Assembly (NCBI GenBank): GCA_002722955.1
Contig: PBMZ01000019.1
Coordinates: 1-48,490 of the forward strand
DNA length: 48,490 bases
DNA from: Planctomycetaceae bacterium
Lineage (GTDB): Bacteria; Planctomycetota; Planctomycetia; Planctomycetales; Planctomycetaceae
Direction of reading: 5' to 3'
Shown here in pieces: positions 25,573 through 33,510 of this stretch. Every line of letters begins with the position of its first letter. Positions within the stretch are counted from its first letter, which is position 1. Under the pieces are notes generated by a model that was not told where the DNA came from, made no database searches, and saw nothing but the letters and a program-made list of their open reading frames with translations. Both the position numbers and the translations under genes were made by a program.

Positions 25573-26454
25573 ATGCCTAGGCGTCGAAAACCAGAATTCC
25601 TACAAGTGCTTTATGACCTCTTCCGATTGACGCCGATATGGGTGGGGCCCGTGGTGGCTGCGTGCTCTTACGGTCTCATACGGTGGGGAGTTCCTGCGTT
25701 GTTTGAACCTGCGTTTCCTGAGGAAGCGGCAAATCGGACGTTCAATCACATTGTCAGCAATTTGGCACCCATGGTCGCGCCTTATGTTGGTGGTTTGGTG
25801 CTATTTGTATGGCTCTTTGCGTTATTCGATAAGATCTCAAATTGGAAGTCACTTGAGAATGACAAACAACGGTTTGACTAGCAGACAGGAACTGGAAGCA
25901 TCTCTCAGCTGAGTTGGCAGGAGTTCGAACGCCTAGTGAGCGAGGCATTTCGACGTCAAGGATACGAAGTCGAACATACAGGTGGTGGCGGTCCAGATGG
26001 TGGTGTCGATCATCGTTTGCGCCGAGCCGGGCGACGAGTACTTGTCCAATGCAAGCATTGGAAGAATGAACGAGTTGGAGTAAAGATTGCTCGTGAGTTA
26101 CTTGGAGTAGTGACAAGTGAGTCCGCAGACGAAGGGGTACTGATTACTTCTGGGTCGTTCACTCCTGAAACGATCCAATTTGCTTCGAAGAATGAGATTA
26201 CCTTGATCGATGGTGCCGCTCTTTCAAAAATGATTAGAGCAGCTCAGGCGGGGCGAAAGTCAGAAGTGAATCAGCCTGCTTTTCCAACAACTGAGAGCGA
26301 GGGGCCGCAAACGCCCCAGTGTCCAAATTGCAATTCAACAATGGTATTGCGAACAGCTCGCAAAGGTGCGAATTCTGGATCGCAGTTTTGGGGATGCCCC
26401 AGCTTCCCAAATTGCCGAGGCACACGTGAACTCGATGTTGCGGAAATCGCATAG
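25573..26454 (+). pseudogene. Mrr-like restriction endonuclease with membrane N-terminus, interrupted by in-frame TAG
   Basis: Two frames, 25573-25881 (102 aa) and the run from 25882 to 26454, are in the same reading frame, separated by one TAG at 25879-25881. Together they give a normal family architecture. The N-terminus is basic with two membrane segments (PIWVGPVVAACSYGLIRWG and APYVGGLVLFVWLFALFDKI). The Mrr_cat nuclease domain has WQEFERLVSEAFRRQGY, GPDGGVD, VLVQCKHWKN (D...QxK catalytic pattern) and GVLITSGSFT. The C-terminal topoisomerase-type zinc finger has CPNCNSTM and WGCPSFPNC. A good ribosome binding site (AAGGA) precedes ATG 25573. The second half could restart at GTG 25936 as a soluble nuclease. 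Either the gene is inactivated, is translated as two polypeptides, or the TAG is read through. These nucleases are thought to cut modified or foreign DNA. Confidence 0.82.
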
Positions 26455-26463
26455 CGCGCGAGG

Positions 26464-27567
26464 CTAACCGTACATCGACGCCAAGCTACGGATGTAATCC
26501 AAGACGTCGTCAACGTCATCGACTTCCATGCCGGGAACTCGGCCACCGCGATCACACTCGCCCAGCAAAACTAAGAACTCAAAGTCCTCGTGCTGCTGAA
26601 GTCGGCGGCGGGCTCGCGCGCCGATGGTACCGTCGTGGATTGTATGAGCCTCCATGTGGTGCGCGATGAGCCATGCCGTGCGCTCCGTGATGAATCCCAT
26701 CAAGGCCTCTAACCCAGCGTTAACATGATCGCCTGAATCGATTCCCTTGCCGACATCGTGCAGCAGCGCTGCCAACAGAAATTCCTCGTCATAAGGCAAC
26801 TCGTCGCAGGCAAGCTCGTAGACTTGCAAGCTGTGATACAAGACGTCGCCTTCTGGGTGGTACTTGCGTGATTGCTTGACACTTTCCAAAGGAAGTAGCA
26901 ACGAGCGGAATACTTGGAAGCGATCGATCTTGTTTTCGGCTTGAGCCAACGCCTCGTCCAAGCACATACCGGGGTACTCGCGTTCGAGCAACTGTTCCAG
27001 TTCGGGGATCGTCGCTCGTTCGATGGCTTTTCCAGTGATCGAGCTTTTGAACGTGTAGCTGAGCTTATCCGGTTCGTACATCGTTAGCTCGATCGGAAAC
27101 CGATCAATCACGTGGATGTGCGTGAAGATGCGTTCCTCACCATGCTTGCGAACACGTTTGTGCTCGACATCGTAAGTGAAACCTTCTTGATCCAACGTCA
27201 TTGTGACCGCCTCTGTGGTCGAGGCGAACACGTGGATGTCGACATCCGATCCCTTTCGAATGTGACCGGTCAACGTGCTGCCGATCAGCCGAGGCCGACA
27301 ATGCTTCAGAAGCCGCATGATCCGCAGGGCCTCGATCCGCATTTCCTGCAGATTGTTGTGCCGACTTTCACCTTCGTAGAGGTGCGCGAAGCGTTGGATT
27401 TCGTCGCGAATTTCGGCGTTGCTAGGGAGATCGGATGTCTTAACCCATCCGCGAGCGATCTTACGAGCGGCCTTCATTTTGGCCCGATAGTATTCTGACT
27501 CTTGACGCTCGTACATCATCCGGGCGGCTTCGAAGACGATTTGCCGCCTAAGCTTTTCATTAGCCAT
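26464..27567 (-). CDS. Nucleotidyltransferase-HD domain protein (CCA-adding / GlnD-like architecture)
   Basis: 367 residues. A helical N-terminus (1-90) is followed by a polymerase-beta-like nucleotidyltransferase core with GSTLTGHIRKGSDVDIHVFA (96-115), where GS and DxD (108-110) are the nucleotide- and metal-binding motifs. The HD phosphohydrolase domain follows: HPEGDVLYHSLQVYELACDE, then LLHDVGKGIDSGDHV with the HD pair at 270-271, and HHMEAH further on. The combination resembles tRNA nucleotidyltransferases with an HD domain, but the basic RNA-binding parts are not evident and the NT domain precedes the HD domain with little between. The substrate is therefore open. It converges with the endonuclease gene (9-base gap) and has its own promoter region upstream of 27567. 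Confidence 0.83.
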   Translation of the reverse strand: MANEKLRRQIVFEAARMMYERQESEYYRAKMKAARKIARGWVKTSDLPSNAEIRDEIQRFAHLYEGESRHNNLQEMRIEALRIMRLLKHCRPRLIGSTLTGHIRKGSDVDIHVFASTTEAVTMTLDQEGFTYDVEHKRVRKHGEERIFTHIHVIDRFPIELTMYEPDKLSYTFKSSITGKAIERATIPELEQLLEREYPGMCLDEALAQAENKIDRFQVFRSLLLPLESVKQSRKYHPEGDVLYHSLQVYELACDELPYDEEFLLAALLHDVGKGIDSGDHVNAGLEALMGFITERTAWLIAHHMEAHTIHDGTIGARARRRLQQHEDFEFLVLLGECDRGGRVPGMEVDDVDDVLDYIRSLASMYG

Positions 27568-27734
27568 TCATTTGGTGCACCGATATTAAGCCCATCATGC
27601 GGTGCCGGGCGAGCGATCAGTGTAGCGTTTCACTGTCGGCTATGCGAGACTTTATCGTTCGGTTGATTGTCGTTTCATGACTTTTGTTCTCTTGATCCCT
27701 GCTTCCAGCGCAGATCTGAGTCACGCCTGTGATC

Positions 27735-27758
27735 GTTTAAGTCTGTAATCGCTTAAAC
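27735..27758. promoter_or_regulatory. Small inverted repeat upstream of the zinc-ribbon protein gene
   Basis: GTTTAAG (27735-27741) and CTTAAAC (27752-27758) form a perfect 7-bp inverted repeat with a 10-base spacer, 28 bases before ATG 27787. Size and place fit an operator or promoter-proximal site. No regulator is known and chance is possible. Confidence 0.3.
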
Positions 27759-27786
27759 CGTAGCCGTACGCCCTAAAAGGTCAATC

Positions 27787-28425
27787 ATGACCAAGTCCAC
27801 TGTTGCTCGCCGAGTGTGGCAATGTCCGTCTTGCGGAAGAACGTTTCGCATTCCGCAATCCGCACCGCCACCGGTCAGTTGTCCTCAATGTGCCGAAGAA
27901 ACCTACGAGCTTGAGGCCAACGAGTCCAACACCGATCCCAGCGGAAAACGCAGCCGCAAAAAAGTCCCCAAAGTAGAAACGACGTTTTTCGAGGCCGCAC
28001 CCGAAACCGACACGGCTGCTCCACAACCGGAATTCCAGCGAGCTGTTCGCAACAACCCGTCACCAGCAGCAGCTCCCGCAGCGTTTTCTCAGCAGTCGAT
28101 CGAGACCGCGGAAATCCTTGAGCACTTACGATCTATCCGACGTACGATGACGATGGTCCGATGGGTCATGTGTGCTTTTTTGCTCCTGATGACAATCACT
28201 GGCATGGTTTCTATATATTCCGGCTATCAACTCCTGCAACAGGTCAAGGACGTGGTACAAGATGGCCAAGGCATGCTACAAGGCCTCCAACACGTCCAGG
28301 CACCAGCTCCTGCCCCCAATGGAGATCCGGCGAATCCAGTCATACCGGCCATTGGAAATCAACTGCAGGAGATCATGGAAAAGAGACAAGAGCTCAACGA
28401 AGTGCTTGAGGACCTGCAAAAGTAG
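27787..28425 (+). CDS. Zinc-ribbon membrane protein, unknown function
   Basis: 212 residues. An N-terminal four-cysteine zinc ribbon (CPSCGRTFRIPQ, C13/C16, with SCPQC at C32/C35) resembles the MJ0042-type or zinc-ribbon_2 fingers common in planctomycete membrane proteins. A linker rich in Pro, Ala and Lys follows. A helix containing EILEHLRSIRRTMTMVRWVM leads into one transmembrane segment (CAFLLLMTITGMVSIYSGYQ). The C-terminal part is helical, Gln/Glu-rich and ends in a coiled-coil-like stretch. The zinc ribbon should face the cytoplasm. No enzymatic domain is seen. It is monocistronic, with a terminator 50 bases downstream. Confidence 0.8.
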   Translation: MTKSTVARRVWQCPSCGRTFRIPQSAPPPVSCPQCAEETYELEANESNTDPSGKRSRKKVPKVETTFFEAAPETDTAAPQPEFQRAVRNNPSPAAAPAAFSQQSIETAEILEHLRSIRRTMTMVRWVMCAFLLLMTITGMVSIYSGYQLLQQVKDVVQDGQGMLQGLQHVQAPAPAPNGDPANPVIPAIGNQLQEIMEKRQELNEVLEDLQK

Positions 28426-28475
28426 ACAGGTCAAGTTTTGCCCAGTTTTAGATCACGGGAACATCGCACAGAGAT

Positions 28476-28500
28476 GCCCGGCTTCTCGAAGAAGCCGGGC
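28476..28500 (+). terminator. Terminator hairpin after the zinc-ribbon protein gene
   Basis: A perfect 10-bp stem (GCCCGGCTTC/GAAGCCGGGC) with a 5-base loop is followed by GTCTTATCTA, only moderately T-rich. It lies 50 bases after the stop codon and before the aldolase operon. Confidence 0.7.
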
Positions 28501-28642
28501 GTCTTATCTAACACGCAACGCCAGCCGCTTTCACGAAGTGAATTTGGCGAATCAGACGACTAAACTCCCGCTGGCGCTAGCAATACGAAGAGTCCGCTTC
28601 TTAAGCTGTGGTGTCAACGAACTCACACGCGAAGGACTTACC

Positions 28643-29413
28643 GTGATCAGCACCCACATCAATAAAATGCGAGACAAGCTGAAGGCTGGCGAAACGTTGT
28701 TTGGTGCCGGCATTACGCTAACGGACCTCACAGTCACAGAAGGGTTGGCACCGAGTGTTGACTTTTTCTGGATCGACCTGGAACACAACGCGACGACGAC
28801 CGAATCGATGCTCGGTCATTTGGTCGCCGCGCGAGCCGGTGGAGTTCCATCGATTGTTCGTATCCCGAATAACGACGTCGCATGGGTCAAACGCGTGTTA
28901 GATTCCGGGGCCGAAGGAATCATCTTGCCCCGCTCGGATTCGGCGGCCGAGGTCATCGACTTCGTCTCTGCGTGCCGTTACCCACCAATGGGGACTCGAG
29001 GATTTGGACCAAGGCGGCCAATGCAATACGGGCGACTGGAGCAACAAGAATACCTCGCCCAGGCGAATCGCGATGTGTTCGTGTGCGTTCAAGTCGAAAC
29101 AACTTCGCTCGTCGACGAATTGGACGAGGTACTAAAGCTCGAAGGTCTGGACTCGTTAGTACTCGGCCCACAAGACCTTTCCGGTTCGATGGGGCGTTTG
29201 GGCGAGACGACTCACCCAGAAGTCATTGAAGTCATGAAGACGGTTTGTTCGAAGGCCAGGGCTGCGGGCAAGTTCGTCGGTTCTGGACTCGGCGCCGATC
29301 CAGCCTTCGCCAAAGTCCTCGTCGATTGCGGCGTGCAATGGCTGCAAGCCGGAAACGACTTCGAATACATGATCAAAGGTTGCGAACAAGCCTACGCGGA
29401 AATGAGGCCGTAA
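28643..29413 (+). CDS. HpcH/HpaI family class II aldolase (2-keto-3-deoxy acid aldolase type)
   Basis: 256 residues, the usual size. The family cleaves 2-keto-3-deoxy sugar acids or 2,4-dihydroxy-hept-2-enedioate to pyruvate and an aldehyde, using a divalent metal. Family blocks: FFWIDLEHN near the N-terminus, SIVRIPNNDVAWVKRVLDSG, AEGIILPRSDS, GTRGFGPRR, VCVQVET with metal-ligand candidate E152, and LDSLVLGPQDLSGSMG. The frame is open from 28262, but that extension overlaps the preceding gene and terminator. The start GTG 28643 has AAGGA 6 bases upstream; ATG 28667 is a weaker choice. The stop TAA overlaps the ATG of the next gene (TAATG). Its partner in the operon is the PLP enzyme at 31683. 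The natural substrate is unknown. Confidence 0.92.
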   Translation: MISTHINKMRDKLKAGETLFGAGITLTDLTVTEGLAPSVDFFWIDLEHNATTTESMLGHLVAARAGGVPSIVRIPNNDVAWVKRVLDSGAEGIILPRSDSAAEVIDFVSACRYPPMGTRGFGPRRPMQYGRLEQQEYLAQANRDVFVCVQVETTSLVDELDEVLKLEGLDSLVLGPQDLSGSMGRLGETTHPEVIEVMKTVCSKARAAGKFVGSGLGADPAFAKVLVDCGVQWLQAGNDFEYMIKGCEQAYAEMRP

Positions 29414-31686
29414 TGCGATTGGCAACATACGTTTTGGTGGCTTTGGTGTTTCCGGTTGTTGGCTCGGCGGGCGAGTGGCCTCAGTGGCGAGGTCCGGGAC
29501 GCAACGCGGTCTCAACAGAAACGGACTTACTCCAAGCTTGGCCGGCTGAGGGCCCAAAGCTTGCTTGGAAGGCTTCGAATATCGGTGCCGCTTACTCAAG
29601 CGTCGTTGTTTCCGAGGGGCTCGTCTTCACAACCGGACGAATTGATGGCAACGTCATCTGTCATGCCATCGACTTGAAGTCTGGAAAAACGAAATGGTCT
29701 CAGCCGATTGGCAAAACCTCCCGCAACGTGATGTCAACGCCCACTGTCCACGATGGCTACGTTTACGCTGTCGATCCTGATGGCGAGCTGGTTTGCTTGC
29801 GAGCCAGCGACGGAAACATCGGATGGCAACGCAGCTTCATGGACGAATTCGACGGCCGTCTGATGTCAGGCCGAGGATACGGTGAGTCCCCGCTTGTTGA
29901 TGGCGACCGTCTGATTTGTACACCCGGCGGTGCTGACGCGATGATCGTGGCTCTCGACCGCCGCACGGGCAAGGACATTTGGAAGAGCCGCATTCCCGAC
30001 ATCGGTCAGAAAGGAAGAGATGGCGCCGCGTTCTCATCAATCGGCATCAGCCACGCGGCCGGTGTTCGTCAATATGTTCAATTGGTGGGGCGAGGTCTAA
30101 TTGGCATCGACTCGAAAGACGGACGCTTCTTGTGGGGTTACAACGACATCTCGAATCAAACCGCGAACATCCCCACGCCCATCGTGCATGGCGACTATGT
30201 GTTCTCGGCAAACGGCTATCACGCCGGCAGCGTGCTTCTGAAAATCGAAAAACACGATGGCACCACCGGCGTTGCCGCTCGGGAAGTCTACCGGCTAAAG
30301 GGAAACCGCTTTCAGAATCACCATGGTGGCTTTGTGCTGATTGGCGATCATCTCTTCGGCGGGCATGGCAGCAACAACGGTCTGCCGACGTGTCTTGATT
30401 TTATGACCGGTAAGATTGTTTGGAAGCGACGCGGTCCCGGTATCGGATCTGCGTCCGTCGTAGCGGCCGAAGGTCGGCTTTATTTCAAGTATCAAGACGG
30501 AACGATCGCTTTGATCGAAGCGACGTCCGAGGTGTACCGACTGGTCAGCGCATTTCAGTTGCCCAACACAGGCGGCGATAGTTGGGCTCACCCGATCATT
30601 GCCGACCGTAAGCTTTTCATACGAGAAAAGTCGGAACTTTACGCCTTCGATCTTCGCATCAGTGATGCCAGGCAGCCGACGCCAACGCCGACAAACGCAG
30701 TCGCTCCCGAATTCGCCAAGCTGAGCGAACTTGGTGCAGAGATTACAGTCTTGTCAGCAAAAGGCACGTTAGCGGACAACGACCTGTTTCGTTATGCGCT
30801 CGCAACCGAGCCGCTTACCATTGTCCGGCTTCGCAATCGCCACTTTTCTGACGGCGGCGAGTTGGACAAGCAAATCACGGCTGAGCTACAACGAGTTCCA
30901 ACGGAGTTCGCACTGAATGTTGCCGGGACGCCTGTGAGTGCGGATGGCTTACGGACTGTTTCGGAACTCAAACAATTGCGCGGACTCAGTATCGAGTTGT
31001 GCGAAGCGCTTAGTGACGAGGACCTCAAGCCGTTATCCAAAGCGGCCGAATTGCGGGTGCTGATCGCAACAGGAACGGCAATCGGTACGGATGGTCTGAA
31101 ACACCTCCAGGGGCTTTCCAACTTGTCTGCCCTTGATCTTGAGGTCTGTGACAACGCTTCCGACGAATGCTGCGACATTCTTAACCAGATCGATTCCCTC
31201 CGAGCACTCGTGCTGAAAAAGACAGCGTTTGAGAAAAAACGCTTTTCGTCGGCCGGCATTCAGAAACTCGCGTCGCTGCGAAACCTCGAGTACCTTGACC
31301 TATACGCCAACGCAATCAGCGACGAAACGCTCGATCATCTCAAGCCCTTCCCAAAGCTGAAGCATTTGGATTTGAGTCTAACAACCGTCACCGATAAAGG
31401 TCTGGAAAAACTTGAACCGTTTGAAACACTGCAAAGCCTAACGCTGCTGTATTCCGAGGGATTTGCAGGCCCCACCATCACCAACGCGGGACTGAAGCCA
31501 TTGGCCCGGATCCAACAACTAGAACAACTCAACTTAGTCGGCGCGAAGATCACGGATGCCGGCATCGACAATTTGAAGAGTTTGAAGAATCTGAAGCGTT
31601 TGACACTGGTCGGCACACGGATTTCAAAAGACGGAGTGAAAAGACTCCAGGATGCATTGCAAGATTGTGAGATTTCGCTGCAGTGA
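29413..31686 (+). CDS. Exported PQQ-like beta-propeller protein with C-terminal leucine-rich repeats
   Basis: About 757 residues. A signal peptide (1-19) is followed by WPQWRGPGRNAVSTE, the usual start of planctomycete PQQ-like propeller proteins. The propeller (about 25-415) has repeats such as VICHAIDLKSGKTKWSQPIG, LVCLRASDGNIGWQRSF and IVALDRRTGKDIWKSRI. It resembles BamB and quinoproteins, but PQQ binding itself cannot be shown. From about 530 come leucine-rich repeats of the GLKHLQGLSNLSALDLEVC and YLDLYANAISDETLDHLKPF type, up to the C-terminus. The frame extends upstream to 29245, but only inside the aldolase gene; ATG 29413 gives the signal peptide and overlaps the aldolase stop by one base. 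The last bases overlap the next start (GTGA). A periplasmic sensor or scaffold for the operon is possible. Confidence 0.9.
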   Translation: MRLATYVLVALVFPVVGSAGEWPQWRGPGRNAVSTETDLLQAWPAEGPKLAWKASNIGAAYSSVVVSEGLVFTTGRIDGNVICHAIDLKSGKTKWSQPIGKTSRNVMSTPTVHDGYVYAVDPDGELVCLRASDGNIGWQRSFMDEFDGRLMSGRGYGESPLVDGDRLICTPGGADAMIVALDRRTGKDIWKSRIPDIGQKGRDGAAFSSIGISHAAGVRQYVQLVGRGLIGIDSKDGRFLWGYNDISNQTANIPTPIVHGDYVFSANGYHAGSVLLKIEKHDGTTGVAAREVYRLKGNRFQNHHGGFVLIGDHLFGGHGSNNGLPTCLDFMTGKIVWKRRGPGIGSASVVAAEGRLYFKYQDGTIALIEATSEVYRLVSAFQLPNTGGDSWAHPIIADRKLFIREKSELYAFDLRISDARQPTPTPTNAVAPEFAKLSELGAEITVLSAKGTLADNDLFRYALATEPLTIVRLRNRHFSDGGELDKQITAELQRVPTEFALNVAGTPVSADGLRTVSELKQLRGLSIELCEALSDEDLKPLSKAAELRVLIATGTAIGTDGLKHLQGLSNLSALDLEVCDNASDECCDILNQIDSLRALVLKKTAFEKKRFSSAGIQKLASLRNLEYLDLYANAISDETLDHLKPFPKLKHLDLSLTTVTDKGLEKLEPFETLQSLTLLYSEGFAGPTITNAGLKPLARIQQLEQLNLVGAKITDAGIDNLKSLKNLKRLTLVGTRISKDGVKRLQDALQDCEISLQ

Positions 31687-32912
31687 AGACTGCCGGTTCA
31701 GCACAGGAGCCAATCATTAGCATTTATGAACAATTTGGCGTCGAGCCGATCATCAATTGCAGCGGAACGGTCACCCGATTGGGTGGAGCGTTAATGTGTC
31801 AAGAAGTCCTGGACGCATTCAACGCTGCCGCTCAAGACTCAGTTCCCATCGATCACCTGCAAGCCGCTGCTTCTCGCCATATCGCGAAAACAACCGGGGC
31901 AGAAGCCGGGCTTGTCACAGCAGGTTCAGCGGCAGCACTGACTTTGGGAGCTGCCGCGATCTTGGCGAAGTTCGATCTGGGCCGGATGGAACAGTTGCCA
32001 CAAACTCGCGGCTTCCCAAATCGATTCATCGTTTCACGCGATCATCGAAACGGATACGACCACGCTGTTCGAGCCGCCGGCGTCGAGTTCATCGAAGTTG
32101 GCCTGAACGAGATTGTTTCCAACGCCGGAGTTCGTCGAACGGAAGCGTGGGAACTTGAGACAGTAATCGATGACTCCGTTGCCGGCGTGTTTTACGTCCT
32201 GAGCAACTCCAGCCAACCACCACTCGCCGATGTCGTTGAATGTGCACACCGCCACAATCTTCCCGTGTTGGTGGATGCCGCCGGCGAACTTCCACCGCGT
32301 GAAAACTTGAAGAAGTTCGTGGAACAAGGCGCTGACTTGGTCGCCTTTAGCGGGGGCAAAGCCATCCGTGGCCCCCAGTCCACAGGCATACTTTGTGGCC
32401 GGAAGGAATTGATTTCATCCGCCACTTTGCAGATGCTCGACATGGACGAACACTTCGACTTATGGGAGCCACCCGCTGACTGGATCGACAAGAGCCAATT
32501 GAACGGCATCCCGCGCCACGGGATTGGTCGAGCACTAAAAGTCTCAAAGGAAGAGATCATCGCGTTGCTGACGGCACTCGATCTATTTGCATCCGGCCAC
32601 TTCGATGACCAAGTCGCCACCATGCAACAACGGCTCGAACAAGTAGTCACTGGCATTCGTGACTTACCCGTCGAGGCAACAATTTCCGAATCTCCCGACG
32701 GCCAGCGTTTCCCACTGTTAGCGATCAAACTAACAGACGCCTGCCACATCGACGCAACCGAAGCTTGCCGCCAATTACGAAGCGGCAGCCCACCCGTCTA
32801 CCCAAGCCACGGACGATTGCACGAAGGAATCCTTATGTTCAACGCGCTATCCATCAAGGCCGAACAAATCCCGGCGCTGATCGATCGCTTGAATGGAACG
32901 CTCGCGACCTAG
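31683..32912 (+). CDS. SelA/DgaE-like PLP-dependent enzyme (amino-sugar acid ammonia-lyase type)
   Basis: 409 residues of the fold-type I PLP family that includes SelA and D-glucosaminate-6-phosphate ammonia-lyase (DgaE). The N-terminus reads YEQFGVEPIINCSGTVTRLG, as in DgaE-like proteins. TGAEAGLVTAGSAAALTLGA marks the cofactor-phosphate region. VLVDAAGELPP holds the Asp that contacts the pyridine nitrogen. AFSGGKAIRGPQSTGILCGR carries the Schiff-base lysine K226. It is unlikely to be true SelA: it lacks the length of SelA and no selenocysteine genes are near. Start is GTG 31683, overlapping the previous stop by four bases (GTGA). With the aldolase in the same operon, an ammonia-lyase step followed by 2-keto-3-deoxy acid cleavage is a reasonable inference. 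Confidence 0.86.
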   Translation: MKTAGSAQEPIISIYEQFGVEPIINCSGTVTRLGGALMCQEVLDAFNAAAQDSVPIDHLQAAASRHIAKTTGAEAGLVTAGSAAALTLGAAAILAKFDLGRMEQLPQTRGFPNRFIVSRDHRNGYDHAVRAAGVEFIEVGLNEIVSNAGVRRTEAWELETVIDDSVAGVFYVLSNSSQPPLADVVECAHRHNLPVLVDAAGELPPRENLKKFVEQGADLVAFSGGKAIRGPQSTGILCGRKELISSATLQMLDMDEHFDLWEPPADWIDKSQLNGIPRHGIGRALKVSKEEIIALLTALDLFASGHFDDQVATMQQRLEQVVTGIRDLPVEATISESPDGQRFPLLAIKLTDACHIDATEACRQLRSGSPPVYPSHGRLHEGILMFNALSIKAEQIPALIDRLNGTLAT

Positions 32913-32928
32913 CTGATCGTCAAAGAAC

Positions 32929-32962
32929 AAAAAAGCCCTCAGACGCTCGCATGTCTGAGGGC
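32929..32962 (-). terminator. Terminator hairpin between convergent genes
   Basis: A perfect 10-bp stem (GCCCTCAGAC/GTCTGAGGGC, 32935-32962) with an 8-base loop. Read on the minus strand it is followed by six T (complement of 32929-32934), so it serves the minus-strand gene ending at 32984. It may also stop the plus-strand operon, but that side has no T-tract. Confidence 0.85.
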
Positions 32963-32983
32963 AACAAATGATAAGGATTTGAG

Positions 32984-33409
32984 CTAGTCATCCAATGAGA
33001 AGTATTCTCTCGCCAACATGAAGCCCTCAAATCTGTCATGGACCCCTAATCTAGTATACATTCGATACCAGGACGAAAACTCGGCAGGTCGGGACATGTC
33101 GAGCAATTCGGCAGCCGCCTTTCCGGGCAAGCCTTCAACGAAAAACGCCAAAAACAAGGCCAGCTCGCCGGGCGTCAGTGCATCAAATGGCGAAGTCGCA
33201 ATCAATTGAAACCGACCACCGATAATCGACACGTCTTTCTGAACGCTTCGAGATAGATAAGGCCTGCCGTGACGCACATTTTGCACTGCAGACGCAGAAA
33301 AAATCCGAAAACCATGGGAAACACGCGCGGGCAGATGGAGACAAGCACCAAGCCGGAACCATGATTTGTAGAGATTAATCCTGACGGACACATCGAGTAA
33401 TTCATCCAT
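32984..33409 (-). CDS. Degenerate LuxR/NarL-type output-domain protein without receiver
   Basis: 141 residues. The C-terminal half follows the NarL/LuxR helix-turn-helix plan: LTPGELALFLAFFVEGLPGK, AAAELLDMSRPAEFSSWYRM and TRLGVHDRFEGFMLAREYF. The expected recognition-helix pattern (KTVExHxxxI) is replaced by RPAEFSSWYRMYT, so DNA binding may be altered or lost. Before it, SAVQNVRHGRPYLSRSVQKD resembles the linker of NarL-type response regulators. The phospho-acceptor receiver domain is absent; the first 35 residues are unrecognised. The start ATG 33409 has only a weak purine-rich stretch upstream. It could be a divergent regulator, a truncated response regulator or a decaying gene. Confidence 0.6.
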   Translation of the reverse strand: MDELLDVSVRINLYKSWFRLGACLHLPARVSHGFRIFSASAVQNVRHGRPYLSRSVQKDVSIIGGRFQLIATSPFDALTPGELALFLAFFVEGLPGKAAAELLDMSRPAEFSSWYRMYTRLGVHDRFEGFMLAREYFSLDD

Positions 33410-33510
33410 TTTGAGGGATTTACCTCACCTGCCTTCCTTCGTCTACGCCGCCTTAGTGGCTGAATCAGTTATCAAGAATTCTGGTGATCATTGATGAACA
33501 TGATACCATC

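Noticed and set aside
25879-25881. Reading the TAG as pyrrolysine or another recoded amino acid
   Set aside because: Nothing else in the window suggests recoding; TAG is used as an ordinary stop elsewhere (for example 8561-8563 and 26452-26454). A nonsense mutation is simpler.
28262-28642. Upstream extension of the aldolase frame
   Set aside because: It runs through the previous gene's end and a terminator hairpin, and bears no aldolase similarity; GTG 28643 has a good ribosome binding site.
31683-32912. True SelA with selenocysteine incorporation
   Set aside because: The protein resembles the DgaE-like branch, and no selB, selD or tRNA-Sec is seen nearby.
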